A DNA stretch of 64,000 bases from Hexactinellida sp. DTS-2022. Lineage: Eukaryota > Porifera > Hexactinellida. A program made the position numbers and the translations under genes. Below are positions 11,125 through 20,368 of this stretch, piece by piece. The stretch covers positions 6,386,001-6,450,000 of the forward strand of contig JAPNXP010000009.1 of NCBI GenBank assembly GCA_028753945.1, in the 5' to 3' direction. Below the pieces are notes generated by a model. The model saw only the letters and a program-made list of their open reading frames with translations, was not told the DNA's origin and did no database searches. Each line of letters opens with the position of its first letter. The stretch's first letter is position 1.

Positions 11125-12139
11125 CCAACAACAACACCAACAACAAATACATATACAATTGCCCCCTCAACAGATGAAACAAGCTCATACACAAGTTGTG
11201 TACAATTCTCAGCAACTACAGCTACTGAACGCTACGGCTAAGCAATCAGCACAGACCCAGCCTCAACAGATGATCCTTACTCCTCTCACCAATGACAACC
11301 AGATCCCAGCGACCAACTGTTCTCCAATTGTTTTTTCGAAAGTAATCGAACCTTCAATCGCCGCATCTTCCCCTGCCTCAGTCACTCTACAAATACACCA
11401 ACCCGGCGTAGCGCAACCAAAGATCGATCCTCATTTGCTGCAGAAAGAAGGCGCACATATCACGTTAGACACCAACAACCGTCCCGTAATCAGTTATTCT
11501 CAGGTGACCACTGCCTTGCCGCAAGCTCCGAAGGCTCTGCTCACTCCTAACGGGATTTGTCAAATGGAGAATCTGCACATGTCCTCTGGAGAGATACAGG
11601 CCATTCCCATCGCTAACCTGAGTCCCCACTTCAGCTTCGACCCCGCCTTCGAGCTGGGACAGCGCCGCCGGAAGAAGAGGGCCGTGTTCGCGCCTCAGGT
11701 CAGGAGGGCGCTGGAGGTCGCGTTCGAGCAGAACAGCAGACCCTCTCGCCGCGAACTGGAGTTCCTAGCCGGCAAGCTGGGACTCCTCTTCGAGGAGGTG
11801 CGCGTCTGGTTCTGCAACAAGCGGCAGAAGGAGAGGCAGCAGCTGCAGCTCTCCGCTAATGACCCCTCACAAAGCGACTCGTGCGGGGACTCCTATAACG
11901 CTTTTTACGACAGCTCCCCTCCTCTCCAGGCTGTGACCCCTCAGCAAGCCTTCGAAGAGGCTCTCCACGATCCCGAGTACCGAGTTAAGGACGAATTTGA
12001 TTCGGACATTATGCTGCTACCCGTTTGCGTCTCTGACACGAACCAACCAGAGCGAAAAGATCTCATGCCCGACTCTGAATATATTAACACCTCACTGGGA
12101 CTTAGCTACACCACAGTAGCGAAAAACTCCATTGCATAA
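8958..12139 (+). CDS. LisH motif plus POU-class homeodomain transcription factor, three exons
   Basis: Proposed exons are 8958-9098, 9692-9777 and 10522-12139, giving 614 residues in one frame. Introns of 593 and 744 nt have GTAAG donors and TAG acceptors with matching phases. An in-frame stop precedes the first ATG. Residues about 31-62, split over exons 1 and 2, fit a LisH dimerisation motif: ISFINFLQKHHLD joined to ETQAALLRELSL. The middle is Gln/Ser/Pro-rich with a CAA-encoded polyglutamine run. A homeodomain lies near residues 457-516; its recognition helix VRVWFCNKRQKERQ has the Cys at position 50 typical of POU homeodomains. No POU-specific domain is visible in any exon. It should be a nuclear DNA-binding protein. 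The homeodomain is secure; the LisH motif and exons 1-2 are inferred. Confidence 0.75.
11076..11150 (+). repeat. CAA-rich trinucleotide tract encoding polyglutamine
   Basis: A near-continuous run of CAA codons, interrupted by a few ACC and AAA units, encodes a Gln-rich segment in the third exon of the homeodomain gene. CAG-rich codons precede it from about 11036. Such tracts vary in length between alleles and often lie in transactivation regions. Its length in this assembly may not be exact. Confidence 0.8.
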
Positions 12140-12427
12140 TTTCTTTTTTATCATTTTTGATTATTGTTCAATACACCCTAGCACTGCGGCTCGAGTCATT
12201 CTTTCGTTATATTAATTCCCTAAAACCTAAAACAATATATACTTTCAATGCTCTTGTCCTACCAACACCAATCCTTTCTACAAATATGGAAATAAATTTG
12301 CTAATATTTTTGCACATGGCATATCAGAGAGAGCTAGCATATTTAACTTAGGTTTACAATTAATTTGCTAGTGTAGCCCTTTAATATATGGTAGACAAAG
12401 CATAACTTTTAAACAATTGAGACAGAA

Positions 12428-15259
12428 ATGTCAAAAGTAGTCCTGAATAAGAAAAGTTCCATGTTCTACTTGGAAGAAGATGCACCCTCTCCATTCGATA
12501 TCCCCGGAGAGACGTGCAAGCTGGAACTTGACCGTACTCCGACCCTCTCCCCCATTGAATCTCGTAGCGCCGCCTCTCTCGAGCAGAGCTGGGAGATACT
12601 GCACCGTAATCGCAACAAGCCATTGAACGCCGACATGATACCCAACTTCAGCCACATGTCCCTGACAGAGCTCGAGTCCGGGAGACCCGAGGTGTCCACG
12701 GTGGGCAAGCGGCTCTCCAGTGTTGTGAACAACAACAGGACGGACAAGCCTCTCAGCGGGTACCTGCTCAAAATGGGGAACAATGGGTGGATTAAGTTGA
12801 GGAAAGAAAGGTTTTTCAAATACAATACTGATAGTGGAAAGCTGTGTTATTACCGCAGCGCTTGCGAACACATTCCGCTCGGCGCCATACCCATATCCCA
12901 GGCTACATTCACGTATAACGTCGATCAAATTGAAAAGTGCCAGTTCCAGATAAACATTGCCAACAGAACGTACGACTTGCAAGCTAAGAACGAACATGAA
13001 ATGATATATTGGCTGAAACAACTCCAGTTGAAGAGGAAAGAATATATTTCGCTGGAGAACGATATACTAACTGAGTCTTGTAAAATAGCGGCTGAAGAGA
13101 ATTCCTCTTCCAATAAGGCGAGTATTTGCTTAATTGACCAAGATGTTTCCAAGGATCCAGTCAAGCGTGGTCGCGTCCATTCCCACTCCTCGCACGATTT
13201 TTCAACGGCGCCTGGGAATGACGACAGTTCCACTGGGCTCTGGAACAAGCTGAGGCCGAGTGGGTCCAAAGCTGCTACGATTCAGAGGCTCAACAGCGGG
13301 CCGTTTCCTAGCGGCTTCTCTAAGAAGGACGGGTCAGCTCAGGGGTCCTGTGAGAAGTGCCAGGAACAGCAAAAGAAGATTTCTTGCCAGCAGGGAGACA
13401 TCGAGCTGCTGACGCAACAGTTGGAGGATAAGTGCGAAGTTGTTAAAATCCTACAGAATGGTATGAGGACTCTCGATGTGCAGAAACGGTCCATAACGTC
13501 TGCTATGGAGTACCTGAGCACCGAGGCCAGCGGGCGGAAGCGGCCCTCGCGGGGGCCGGAGGACGGCAGGGGGGAGCTCTCCCAGCGGCTGCAGGACCTG
13601 AACAAGGAGTGCGAGACTCTGAATGAAGAGAAGTCTGCCACTGAGAGGGAGAACCAGAGTCTGAGGGACGAGCTGCACACGATGGAGGAGATAATGCAGG
13701 CCAAGAAGAATGTGGTTCTCTCCCTCACCAAAGAGATATTCTCTCTGGAACACACGGGGGAGAAACCCCCCCAGGACGCCGTCCTGCTCAACCGCGAGCC
13801 CACTCTACAGGAGCGCCTCCACGAGTCGAAGAAACAGATCAACGCGTACAAAACAAACACGGATTTCATGAAGCAGGAGGTGGACGACCTGCTGTCCCTT
13901 CACAGACAGAAAGAGGAGAACCTCGACCTCTTGCGGGACCAGTACTCGAACCTGGAAGCTGAGCACGAGAAGCTCAAGGGAAAGTATCTGATTCTGCTTA
14001 AGGAGCTGAACAAGCCGACTGCTTCCAACTTCCTCGACTCGGAGCTCCTGAACAACATGCTGAGAGAGGCCCTGAACGAGAATCGCCTAAGGACCGCCAC
14101 CTTATCTCTCAACGACCACCTCAACTTCCAGGAATACGACCCTTACGGCTTCGCGTATTTCGACTCCGACATGACGCCCGAGCAGAAGGAGGCGCTCATC
14201 AAGTCCTACCTGCAGACCCTGCACGACAACAAGCTGGACGAGTCTCAGCACTCGGAGAAGTGGAACGGCTACGTTCACAGGACGGGACGCAGGGAGAACT
14301 TCCCAGCGTCGAAAGAACTCAAGGAATTAACTCGATTTGGGATTCCGCAGTCTTTCCGTAAGGAGCTGTGGAAGAGCATGATCAAGAAGCACGTCCTCAA
14401 GACTCAGATCGATATCGACGAGGGCTACTACAAGAACCTGCTGGAGCTCTCGCAGGGACAGACCGCGGCCATCAAGCAGGTGCAGCTGGACCTGCTGCGC
14501 ACGCTGCCCAACAACAAGCACTTCAAGAGGGAGGACTCGGAAGGGGTCAAGAAACTGAATCGCGTTCTGCTCGCTTTCTCCTACCACAACCCCCGCATCG
14601 GCTACTGCCAGGGAATCAATCGCATCGCAGCCATCCTGCTGCTGCTGCTGGACGAGTACGATGCGTTCCTGGGGATGGTGGCCATCATTGACGTCATCAT
14701 GCCTCAGGATTACTACACGAATAAGCTGCTGGACTCCCAAGCCGACCAGAGAGTGTTCAACGACCTCCTCTCAGAGAAGCTGCCCCGCCTCTATGCGTAC
14801 TTGCAGAAAGAGAACCTGGACATATCCCTCATCACCTTCAACTGGTTCTTCACGGTGTTCGTGGACGGTTTCCCCCCGGACCTGATGTTCCGCATCTGGG
14901 ATTGCTTCCTGTCTGAGGGCTGTAAGATCCTGTTCCGTTTCTCCTTAGCCTTCTTCAAGATGTACGAAGACAAGCTGCTGCTGTTCCAGCCGGCCAGCTA
15001 CTTCAAGCTGGTGAAGGAGCTCAGCGAGTCCACATTCGACTCGCGGCGCCTCTGCCACATCGCCTTCTACGAGCTGAACCCGCTCTCGACTAGGGATATC
15101 AACAGAAAGCGTCAGTCCCACCAGCTGGAGGTGAAGCACGAAATATGGGAAATGGACGAGAGGCGCGAGTCCGCCATGCGAGCTCTGAAAGAGAGAGAGT
15201 TGGCTGTGGTTAGGATGTCTGAGCTGGACAACGGAGAGGAGATTTATAACAGCGACTGA
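12428..15259 (+). CDS. TBC1D2: TBC1D2-like Rab GTPase-activating protein
   Basis: A 943-residue single-exon protein. A PH domain spans about residues 108-202 (PLSGYLLKMGNNGW at its start), and long coiled coils lie at about 320-560. A TBC RabGAP domain runs from about 635 to 860. Both catalytic fingers are present: the arginine finger in LDLLRTLPNN and the glutamine finger in GYCQGIN (about residue 724). PH, coiled coil and TBC in this order and length match TBC1D2/Armus, which inactivates Rab7 on endosomes and binds Rac1 in mammals. The substrate Rab here is unknown. The start codon follows a GACAG and two bases. About 290 nt separate it from the homeodomain gene and from the CAP-Gly gene. 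Confidence 0.88.
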   Translation: MSKVVLNKKSSMFYLEEDAPSPFDIPGETCKLELDRTPTLSPIESRSAASLEQSWEILHRNRNKPLNADMIPNFSHMSLTELESGRPEVSTVGKRLSSVVNNNRTDKPLSGYLLKMGNNGWIKLRKERFFKYNTDSGKLCYYRSACEHIPLGAIPISQATFTYNVDQIEKCQFQINIANRTYDLQAKNEHEMIYWLKQLQLKRKEYISLENDILTESCKIAAEENSSSNKASICLIDQDVSKDPVKRGRVHSHSSHDFSTAPGNDDSSTGLWNKLRPSGSKAATIQRLNSGPFPSGFSKKDGSAQGSCEKCQEQQKKISCQQGDIELLTQQLEDKCEVVKILQNGMRTLDVQKRSITSAMEYLSTEASGRKRPSRGPEDGRGELSQRLQDLNKECETLNEEKSATERENQSLRDELHTMEEIMQAKKNVVLSLTKEIFSLEHTGEKPPQDAVLLNREPTLQERLHESKKQINAYKTNTDFMKQEVDDLLSLHRQKEENLDLLRDQYSNLEAEHEKLKGKYLILLKELNKPTASNFLDSELLNNMLREALNENRLRTATLSLNDHLNFQEYDPYGFAYFDSDMTPEQKEALIKSYLQTLHDNKLDESQHSEKWNGYVHRTGRRENFPASKELKELTRFGIPQSFRKELWKSMIKKHVLKTQIDIDEGYYKNLLELSQGQTAAIKQVQLDLLRTLPNNKHFKREDSEGVKKLNRVLLAFSYHNPRIGYCQGINRIAAILLLLLDEYDAFLGMVAIIDVIMPQDYYTNKLLDSQADQRVFNDLLSEKLPRLYAYLQKENLDISLITFNWFFTVFVDGFPPDLMFRIWDCFLSEGCKILFRFSLAFFKMYEDKLLLFQPASYFKLVKELSESTFDSRRLCHIAFYELNPLSTRDINRKRQSHQLEVKHEIWEMDERRESAMRALKERELAVVRMSELDNGEEIYNSD

Positions 15260-15557
15260 CTGATCGTTTGTATGGTTTGTATTTTATTTTTGTGTTTATT
15301 TGTATATTATTGTTTAAATGGAAAAATTGTTCTTACCCAACCCAAGTTTTGCGATAATTTTATTTTCACTGGACATTTTATATTTATAATTGCTGTGATA
15401 TTTCTATAACATTATTTGCTTTGTGTTTATTCGTTCAAAAAGTCGCGAAATAATCTCGTTATTTCTCACGAAAAATCCATATACATGTATGTACGTTTTA
15501 CAAAGTACTGGGCGCATGCGCCTAAAAAGCACCATTGATTTCGTATAGTTTGCCAGT

Positions 15558-17100
15558 ATGAGCATGAGTGTGGGAGAGAGGCTGGACCTGGACACAGAGC
15601 TGTCAGTCTGGCTGCAGCACCTCAAGCCAAGAGAGGAGAATAAGGCCAACAAGCAGTCCACTATGCAGTTGGTTGACCTGTTCAGCGAATTCAATCTCCC
15701 AATGGAGTTTGTAAATCTGCTGATAATAACAGCTAACGACGGATCTCTGCACGAATATCTGCGGAATCTCTCCTCCCTGATTGACCGCACCGTCAAGCAT
15801 TCGCAGGCCCCACAGTCCGTGCCCCCCTCCGGGCCCGAGGTGCTCCCGCCCATTCCTCTGGAGGAGGGGGAGAGGAGACAGCTGGAGGAACTGGTGTCCC
15901 CCCAGACCGCAGAGACCCTCTTCAGCGCCGGGTCAAGCGACATGTTCGAGCACACCCGCGCTCAGTGAGTACTCTCAGTTATCAATTAATTAATCCTATT
16001 GCACACTTGCTCACAGGGTGACCGAAGCGCTGAGGGAGCTGATGGTGATCACCACTCACGACGACAATCTGGAGAGGCAGTACAAGGAGGTCTGCGCTCA
16101 GTGCTCCAAGCTGTTCGCGGACCTCGACAGGGCGAAGAGAGAGGTCTACAAGCTGCGGGGGAAGATCTCCATCTCGGAGATGACCCCGGAGCACATCCGC
16201 GCAGAGGTCAACAGACAGAAGGAGCGCGAGGCGAAGGCGCAGCAGCCCACGCGAACAGCTGATGAGTTCACGCGGGTTCTAGGCGAGAGGCCGGCCCAAC
16301 GCCCAGCGGTACCAGGACCCATTCCAGTGACGCGCCTCCCCAAGAAGAGGGCGAGACACATGGACATTCCTCCCCCCGTGGAGGGCTGCCAGTGCTCTGT
16401 GTGCAAGACGGTGCAGGGCCTGGGGTCGGCTGTGCTGATCCCGGTGGGTCTGGAGTCCATTCAGTCGGGACAGCAGGTGCTCCTGGGGGACAGGGTCATA
16501 GTTAGGGGGCAGAGGCCGGGCGCCGTCCGATACCTGGGGAAGCTGGAGGGACACAGGACGGAGATAGACAACGAGGTGTTCGCAGGGGTGCAGTTGGACC
16601 ATCCAGCAGGGGTCCACAACGGGACCTTCAATGGGAAGCGGTACTTCTCGTGTCCGGCTAAGCACGGGGTGTTCCTGCCCCTCAGAGACGTGGTGTGTGT
16701 CACCAGCCGAGCTGTCGTCCCCCCGACAACCTCGCTGGCGCTCAGGAATGCTCAGCGGAGACAGGAGGCTGACGAGAGGGCGAGGAGACAGCAGTCTCTG
16801 GAGCAGGGACAGATGCGCAGAGAGCTCAAGGAACTGGTAGAGAAGCATCGCTCTACGGAAGACTCCAACGTGCTTTCTCTTGAGATCCCGGGCGAGAGCA
16901 AGAAGGAGGAGATGGGCAGTCGGATGGACGTTCTGCTCCAGAAGAGCCGCAGCATATATGACGAGACACACCCCTCTCACTCTGTGGGGAATCGCGATTT
17001 GCAACCCGTGGCACTTTCTGGGTATATGCGTTCTGTTATGGGGGAGGGGGAGACGGGGAGACAGGGCAGGAGAGAAGTCACCATCTCAGCTACCACCTGA
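15558..17100 (+). CDS. CAP-Gly domain protein, two exons
   Basis: Exons 15558-15964 and 16017-17100 are joined across a 52-nt intron (GTGAGT to CACAG), restoring the reading frame to 496 residues. The N-terminal 110 residues are helical and unassigned. A short CxC...C cluster (about 259-265) precedes a CAP-Gly domain at about 290-365. The groove region VHNGTFNGKRYFSC fits the family, though the canonical GKNDG is changed to a GVHNG form. A Glu/Arg-rich coiled segment follows. CAP-Gly domains bind the C-terminal EEY/F of tubulin or EB proteins, so a microtubule role is likely. I cannot assign an orthologue. The tandem repeat begins inside this gene at 16914, and its last 62 codons recur at the duplication junction. 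Confidence 0.75.
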
Positions 17101-17266
17101 GCACCTCCCAGTAACTGCTATACGTAATTTCTATTTATTTTTCTTATGATATCTGTCCTAGGACTTTATTAATTATCTTTTATATTTCGATTGTTTGTAT
17201 TCATTTGTATTGTCCGGATTACTAACCATATATCCTAAGTACCTTTGTAAGAGGCTGTGTAGTGAG

Positions 17267-17587
17267 ATGGCTGCGTTGGCGGAGCTCCCGTGTCTGGAGG
17301 TGGTCGTAGAGTTCAGCGGAGGCGCGGAGCTGCTCTTCGGGAAGAAGAAGCAACACAAACTCTCTTTAGCGCAGGACGGAGATGCATGGACGTTACAGAG
17401 ACTCATTATTTGGCTCCGAGACAATCTCCTTACCTCCCGTCCCGACCTGTTTGTTCAGAACGACACTGTGAGACCAGGGATACTGGTGCTGGTTAACAGC
17501 ACAGATTGGGAGCTGCTGGACGGCCTCAACTACCGGCTGCAGCAGAGCGACACTGTCGTATTCATTTCCACTCTGCACGGCGGCTAA
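17267..17587 (+). CDS. URM1: Ubiquitin-related modifier 1 (copy 1)
   Basis: A 106-residue beta-grasp protein ending in the Gly-Gly needed for C-terminal thiocarboxylation. Motifs shared with URM1 include GGAELLF near the start, RPGILVLVN, and the C-terminal [13 protein letters not shown]1 acts as the sulfur carrier for 2-thiolation of wobble uridine in cytosolic tRNAs and as a protein modifier, after activation by MOCS3/Uba4. I chose the ATG at 17267 because it gives the usual family length. An open frame extends upstream to 17195 but only from a TTG. The ATG is preceded by GTGTAG plus four bases. It lies 166 nt after the CAP-Gly stop, wholly inside the duplicated unit. Confidence 0.95.
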   Translation: MAALAELPCLEVVVEFSGGAELLFGKKKQHKLSLAQDGDAWTLQRLIIWLRDNLLTSRPDLFVQNDTVRPGILVLVNSTDWELLDGLNYRLQQSDTVVFISTLHGG

Positions 17588-17794
17588 TTACCTAACTGGA
17601 TAAGCGTATAGTGAGAGAATATATTGTATGAAAAGAGAGTAATAATCTCTATTTTAGAAACGTAACTGCGTTTAGTGGTATCATACTTCATAATTTGTAA
17701 TTACTACCTCAAATATAAAGCATTCAATTGGTGACTCTACAAGAACAATCATAAATACAATAGATTATAAACTCAATATTCCCATCTTAGCTAG

Positions 17795-19779
17795 ATGTCG
17801 TTTTTCGATCTCGCTGTAACTGGGACAGCCCCCAAATGGGCCGCACGCCAGCCACTCATCGTGTCCCGCCCCCCCACAAAGCCCCCATCCTTTTCGGTGC
17901 ACCCGAGCAAATCTCCCTTCTACTCGCACCAAGCTGTGCCCAGGTACCACCCAGTCAAGCAGCCTCCGAACACCACGCAGCACCTCATGAACTACACCAA
18001 CCAGCTGATGGGGGCAGCCAAGGAGTACGCGACCCAGAACAAGAGCAGGCCGGTGCACACAGACAAGGAGCTAAAGACAAAACCCGAGCCTGCTGCTCAC
18101 AAACCAGCAGAGGCGGCTGTCAGCAAGCAGAAGAAACCCACGGTCTCCTCTAAAGTGAAGCCGTACCGCGCTACCCGGAGCAGACGGGCCCCGCAGGGAG
18201 TCCCCAAGCTGAACCTCTCCCAGCTGTGCGAGCCGGACGAGGAGATGATGCCGATACTGCTGATCGCTTCCCGCAAGAACTCCGAGACCGAGACCGTACG
18301 CAGCTGGGGGTCCCCCGACACCCAGAGGCAAGACAAGGAGGCCACGCAGCCCAAACAGGTGCACATGAATGAGGGATTCGTGAAGAACGCGACTGGAAAA
18401 CCGCAGATCCCGCTGCTGGACCTGAGCGCGCTCAGCAGCTACAGGAAGGACAGTCACGACACCCTGGCGGACGTAGAGAGCATCCCCTCTAAGCCAATCC
18501 CGCAGATGCGCGTCGGCTCCAACGCGCCCGCGAGTCCTGCCAAGCCGAAGCCGACCGCCGCGTGGGGGGAGCAGGTCCCGCCCATGCAGGACAGCCGGAA
18601 GCTGGAGAGACTCACGGAGGAGGTGCTGGACAAGGAGATGGACAAGCAGTCGGTGAGCGCGGTCACGCGAAGCGACTCGTATCTCTCCTTCCAGAACTCT
18701 GTCCCCACCACTCGTGCCTCCAGCGGCTCCCGGGTCCAGCCCAACGACCTCACCAAGCGGCTGCGCTTCGGGGCCAGGATCCTCTCTCGCAGGGGGAGAG
18801 ATTCCGCGCGCGAGCTCTGCGGGTTCTACTTTGTGGGCGACAGCACGATGACTATCTACGAGTTCCGACAGTTCGGACAGCGGTCCTCCGCCCTGCCCTT
18901 CCTGCAGCGGAGGCCGTACAGACACATGATCGGGGAGCTGAAGGACGACCAGCTGCTGGTGGGGGACATCTTCTCCGGACTCACTCTCTGCTTTGCCACT
19001 GCGAACCAGCCCTCTCTGCCGGACCCCCTCAAGAAGTACCCGCGCCTCTACCTGCGTATCACCCAGGTGTGTTCCGGTAGCTCTGGCCTGACCCTGTGTT
19101 ATTGTAGTCTCGTTAGGTGGATGAGAAGTCCAAGCAGGAGCTGAAGGCCTACATCAACGGCGAGCAAGTGCTGCACAGGCGGTCTCTCCTGCAGAGGACT
19201 TACGAGGTCACAAACTCGATCCAGAGGTCTGTCTGGTCCGTCCTCTCGAAGCGGACTCCCAAGTTCGTGATTAACTTCGGCCGCTACCTCCTCACCCTGG
19301 ACACCGCCAGCACGGGCTACCTCTCCAAGGGCCAGCTGCTGCTCGCTCTAAAGACGTTCCACCTGCCGCTCTCCACGGAGCAGTTCCACGCGGTGTGGGA
19401 GCTCTCCTGCGGGCTGGAGGCGTGCGGGAGGGTCAGTCACGAGCAGTTCCGGCGGCTCCTGCTGGGGGGGCTCCCGGACGTGAGGAGAGCCGCCATGAGA
19501 CTGGTGCTGGTGAAGTTAGACGCGAATAAGACGGGCGAGATCCAGCTGTGGCAGATGAAGAAGTTCTTCTGTGCGAGGCGACACCCCGATGTCTTGGAGG
19601 GGAAGCTGACTGAAGAGCAGTGCTACTCGGAGTTCTTCTCGGCCTTCAACAACGACAAGTTAAAGCCTCCCGACCTGCTAACCTACGCCGAGTTAGAAGA
19701 CTACTACGAGTTCGTTAGCCAGAACGTGTTCGACGACAAGAGATTCAATTCAATCCTGAAGAACTGTTGGAGCATTTGA
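17795..19779 (+). CDS. CAPS2: Calcyphosine-2-like EF-hand protein (copy 1), two exons
   Basis: Exons 17795-19066 and 19117-19779, joined across a 50-nt intron (CCAG/GTGTGT to GTTAG), encode 644 residues. The first 300 residues are basic, Pro/Ser-rich and disordered. A conserved globular block (about 315-440) follows, containing LCGFYFVGDSTMTIYEFRQF. The C-terminal part has several calcyphosine-type EF-hands, for example FGRYLLTLDTASTGYLSK and LVLVKLDANKTGEIQLW, and ends ILKNCWSI as in the calcyphosine family. The order (disordered N-terminus, middle domain, EF-hands) fits calcyphosine-2. Calcium binding is likely, although some loops are degenerate. The cellular role is poorly known. The start codon is preceded by CATCTTAGCTAG. 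Confidence 0.75.
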
Positions 19780-20368
19780 TCCCGCTATAAACCGCACCGT
19801 AGCTCTACTGTTATTTCAATTCCCATTCAGATGGGCCATGGCTTTTGTATGGGATTCTACAAGTTTTTTACCCGCCGCACTTATTATTATTACTGTTTAC
19901 TGTCACTTCTCCGTACTCTTGTATGTATCCTATTGTACACTTTTTTACTATATTAACCATAGAGATATTATTGAACATTGTTGCAATTCACCCTGATTAA
20001 ATGACGTCACTGATTTATTTAATTAATAAATTAGGGCTATTGGCAACAATCTGGCCTCCATGGAATATGCTTTTGTTTAGTTATTATTGTTTGGCTGTAA
20101 TTATTACTATTACTTATTATTCACGATAGAATTAGTCTCTTCAATGCATTGTGTGTTACATGATACTTGATCGGCCTTCGCATCCCATGTGATGGCTCAG
20201 TTCCTACTTATGTGCAAGGAATACTGAAATCATCATTCATCATTCTGTAATTCTCAGTAATCGGCTTTGATTCTACGGCAGTCTACGTATGCTTGCTTAT
20301 GAAAATATATATATAAAGAATATACCTTTCTTATTTATGCAGTTCTTTACCAATAGAACAAATTAAAC
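19780..20368. other. Intergenic region between CAPS2-like and SLC26 (copy 1)
   Basis: An AT-rich spacer of about 590 nt without a credible coding frame. Near its end, TTTCTTATTTATGCAG (about 20327-20342) resembles a 3' splice site 26 nt before the SLC26 start, so a non-coding first exon or a leader acceptor is possible. An identical spacer lies at 33372-33960. Confidence 0.45.

Noticed and set aside
18071-18925. 284-codon minus-strand frame opposite the CAPS2-like gene (and its copy at 31663-32517)
   Set aside because: It is a shadow of biased codon use on the plus strand, repetitive in Leu/Arg, with no recognisable domain.
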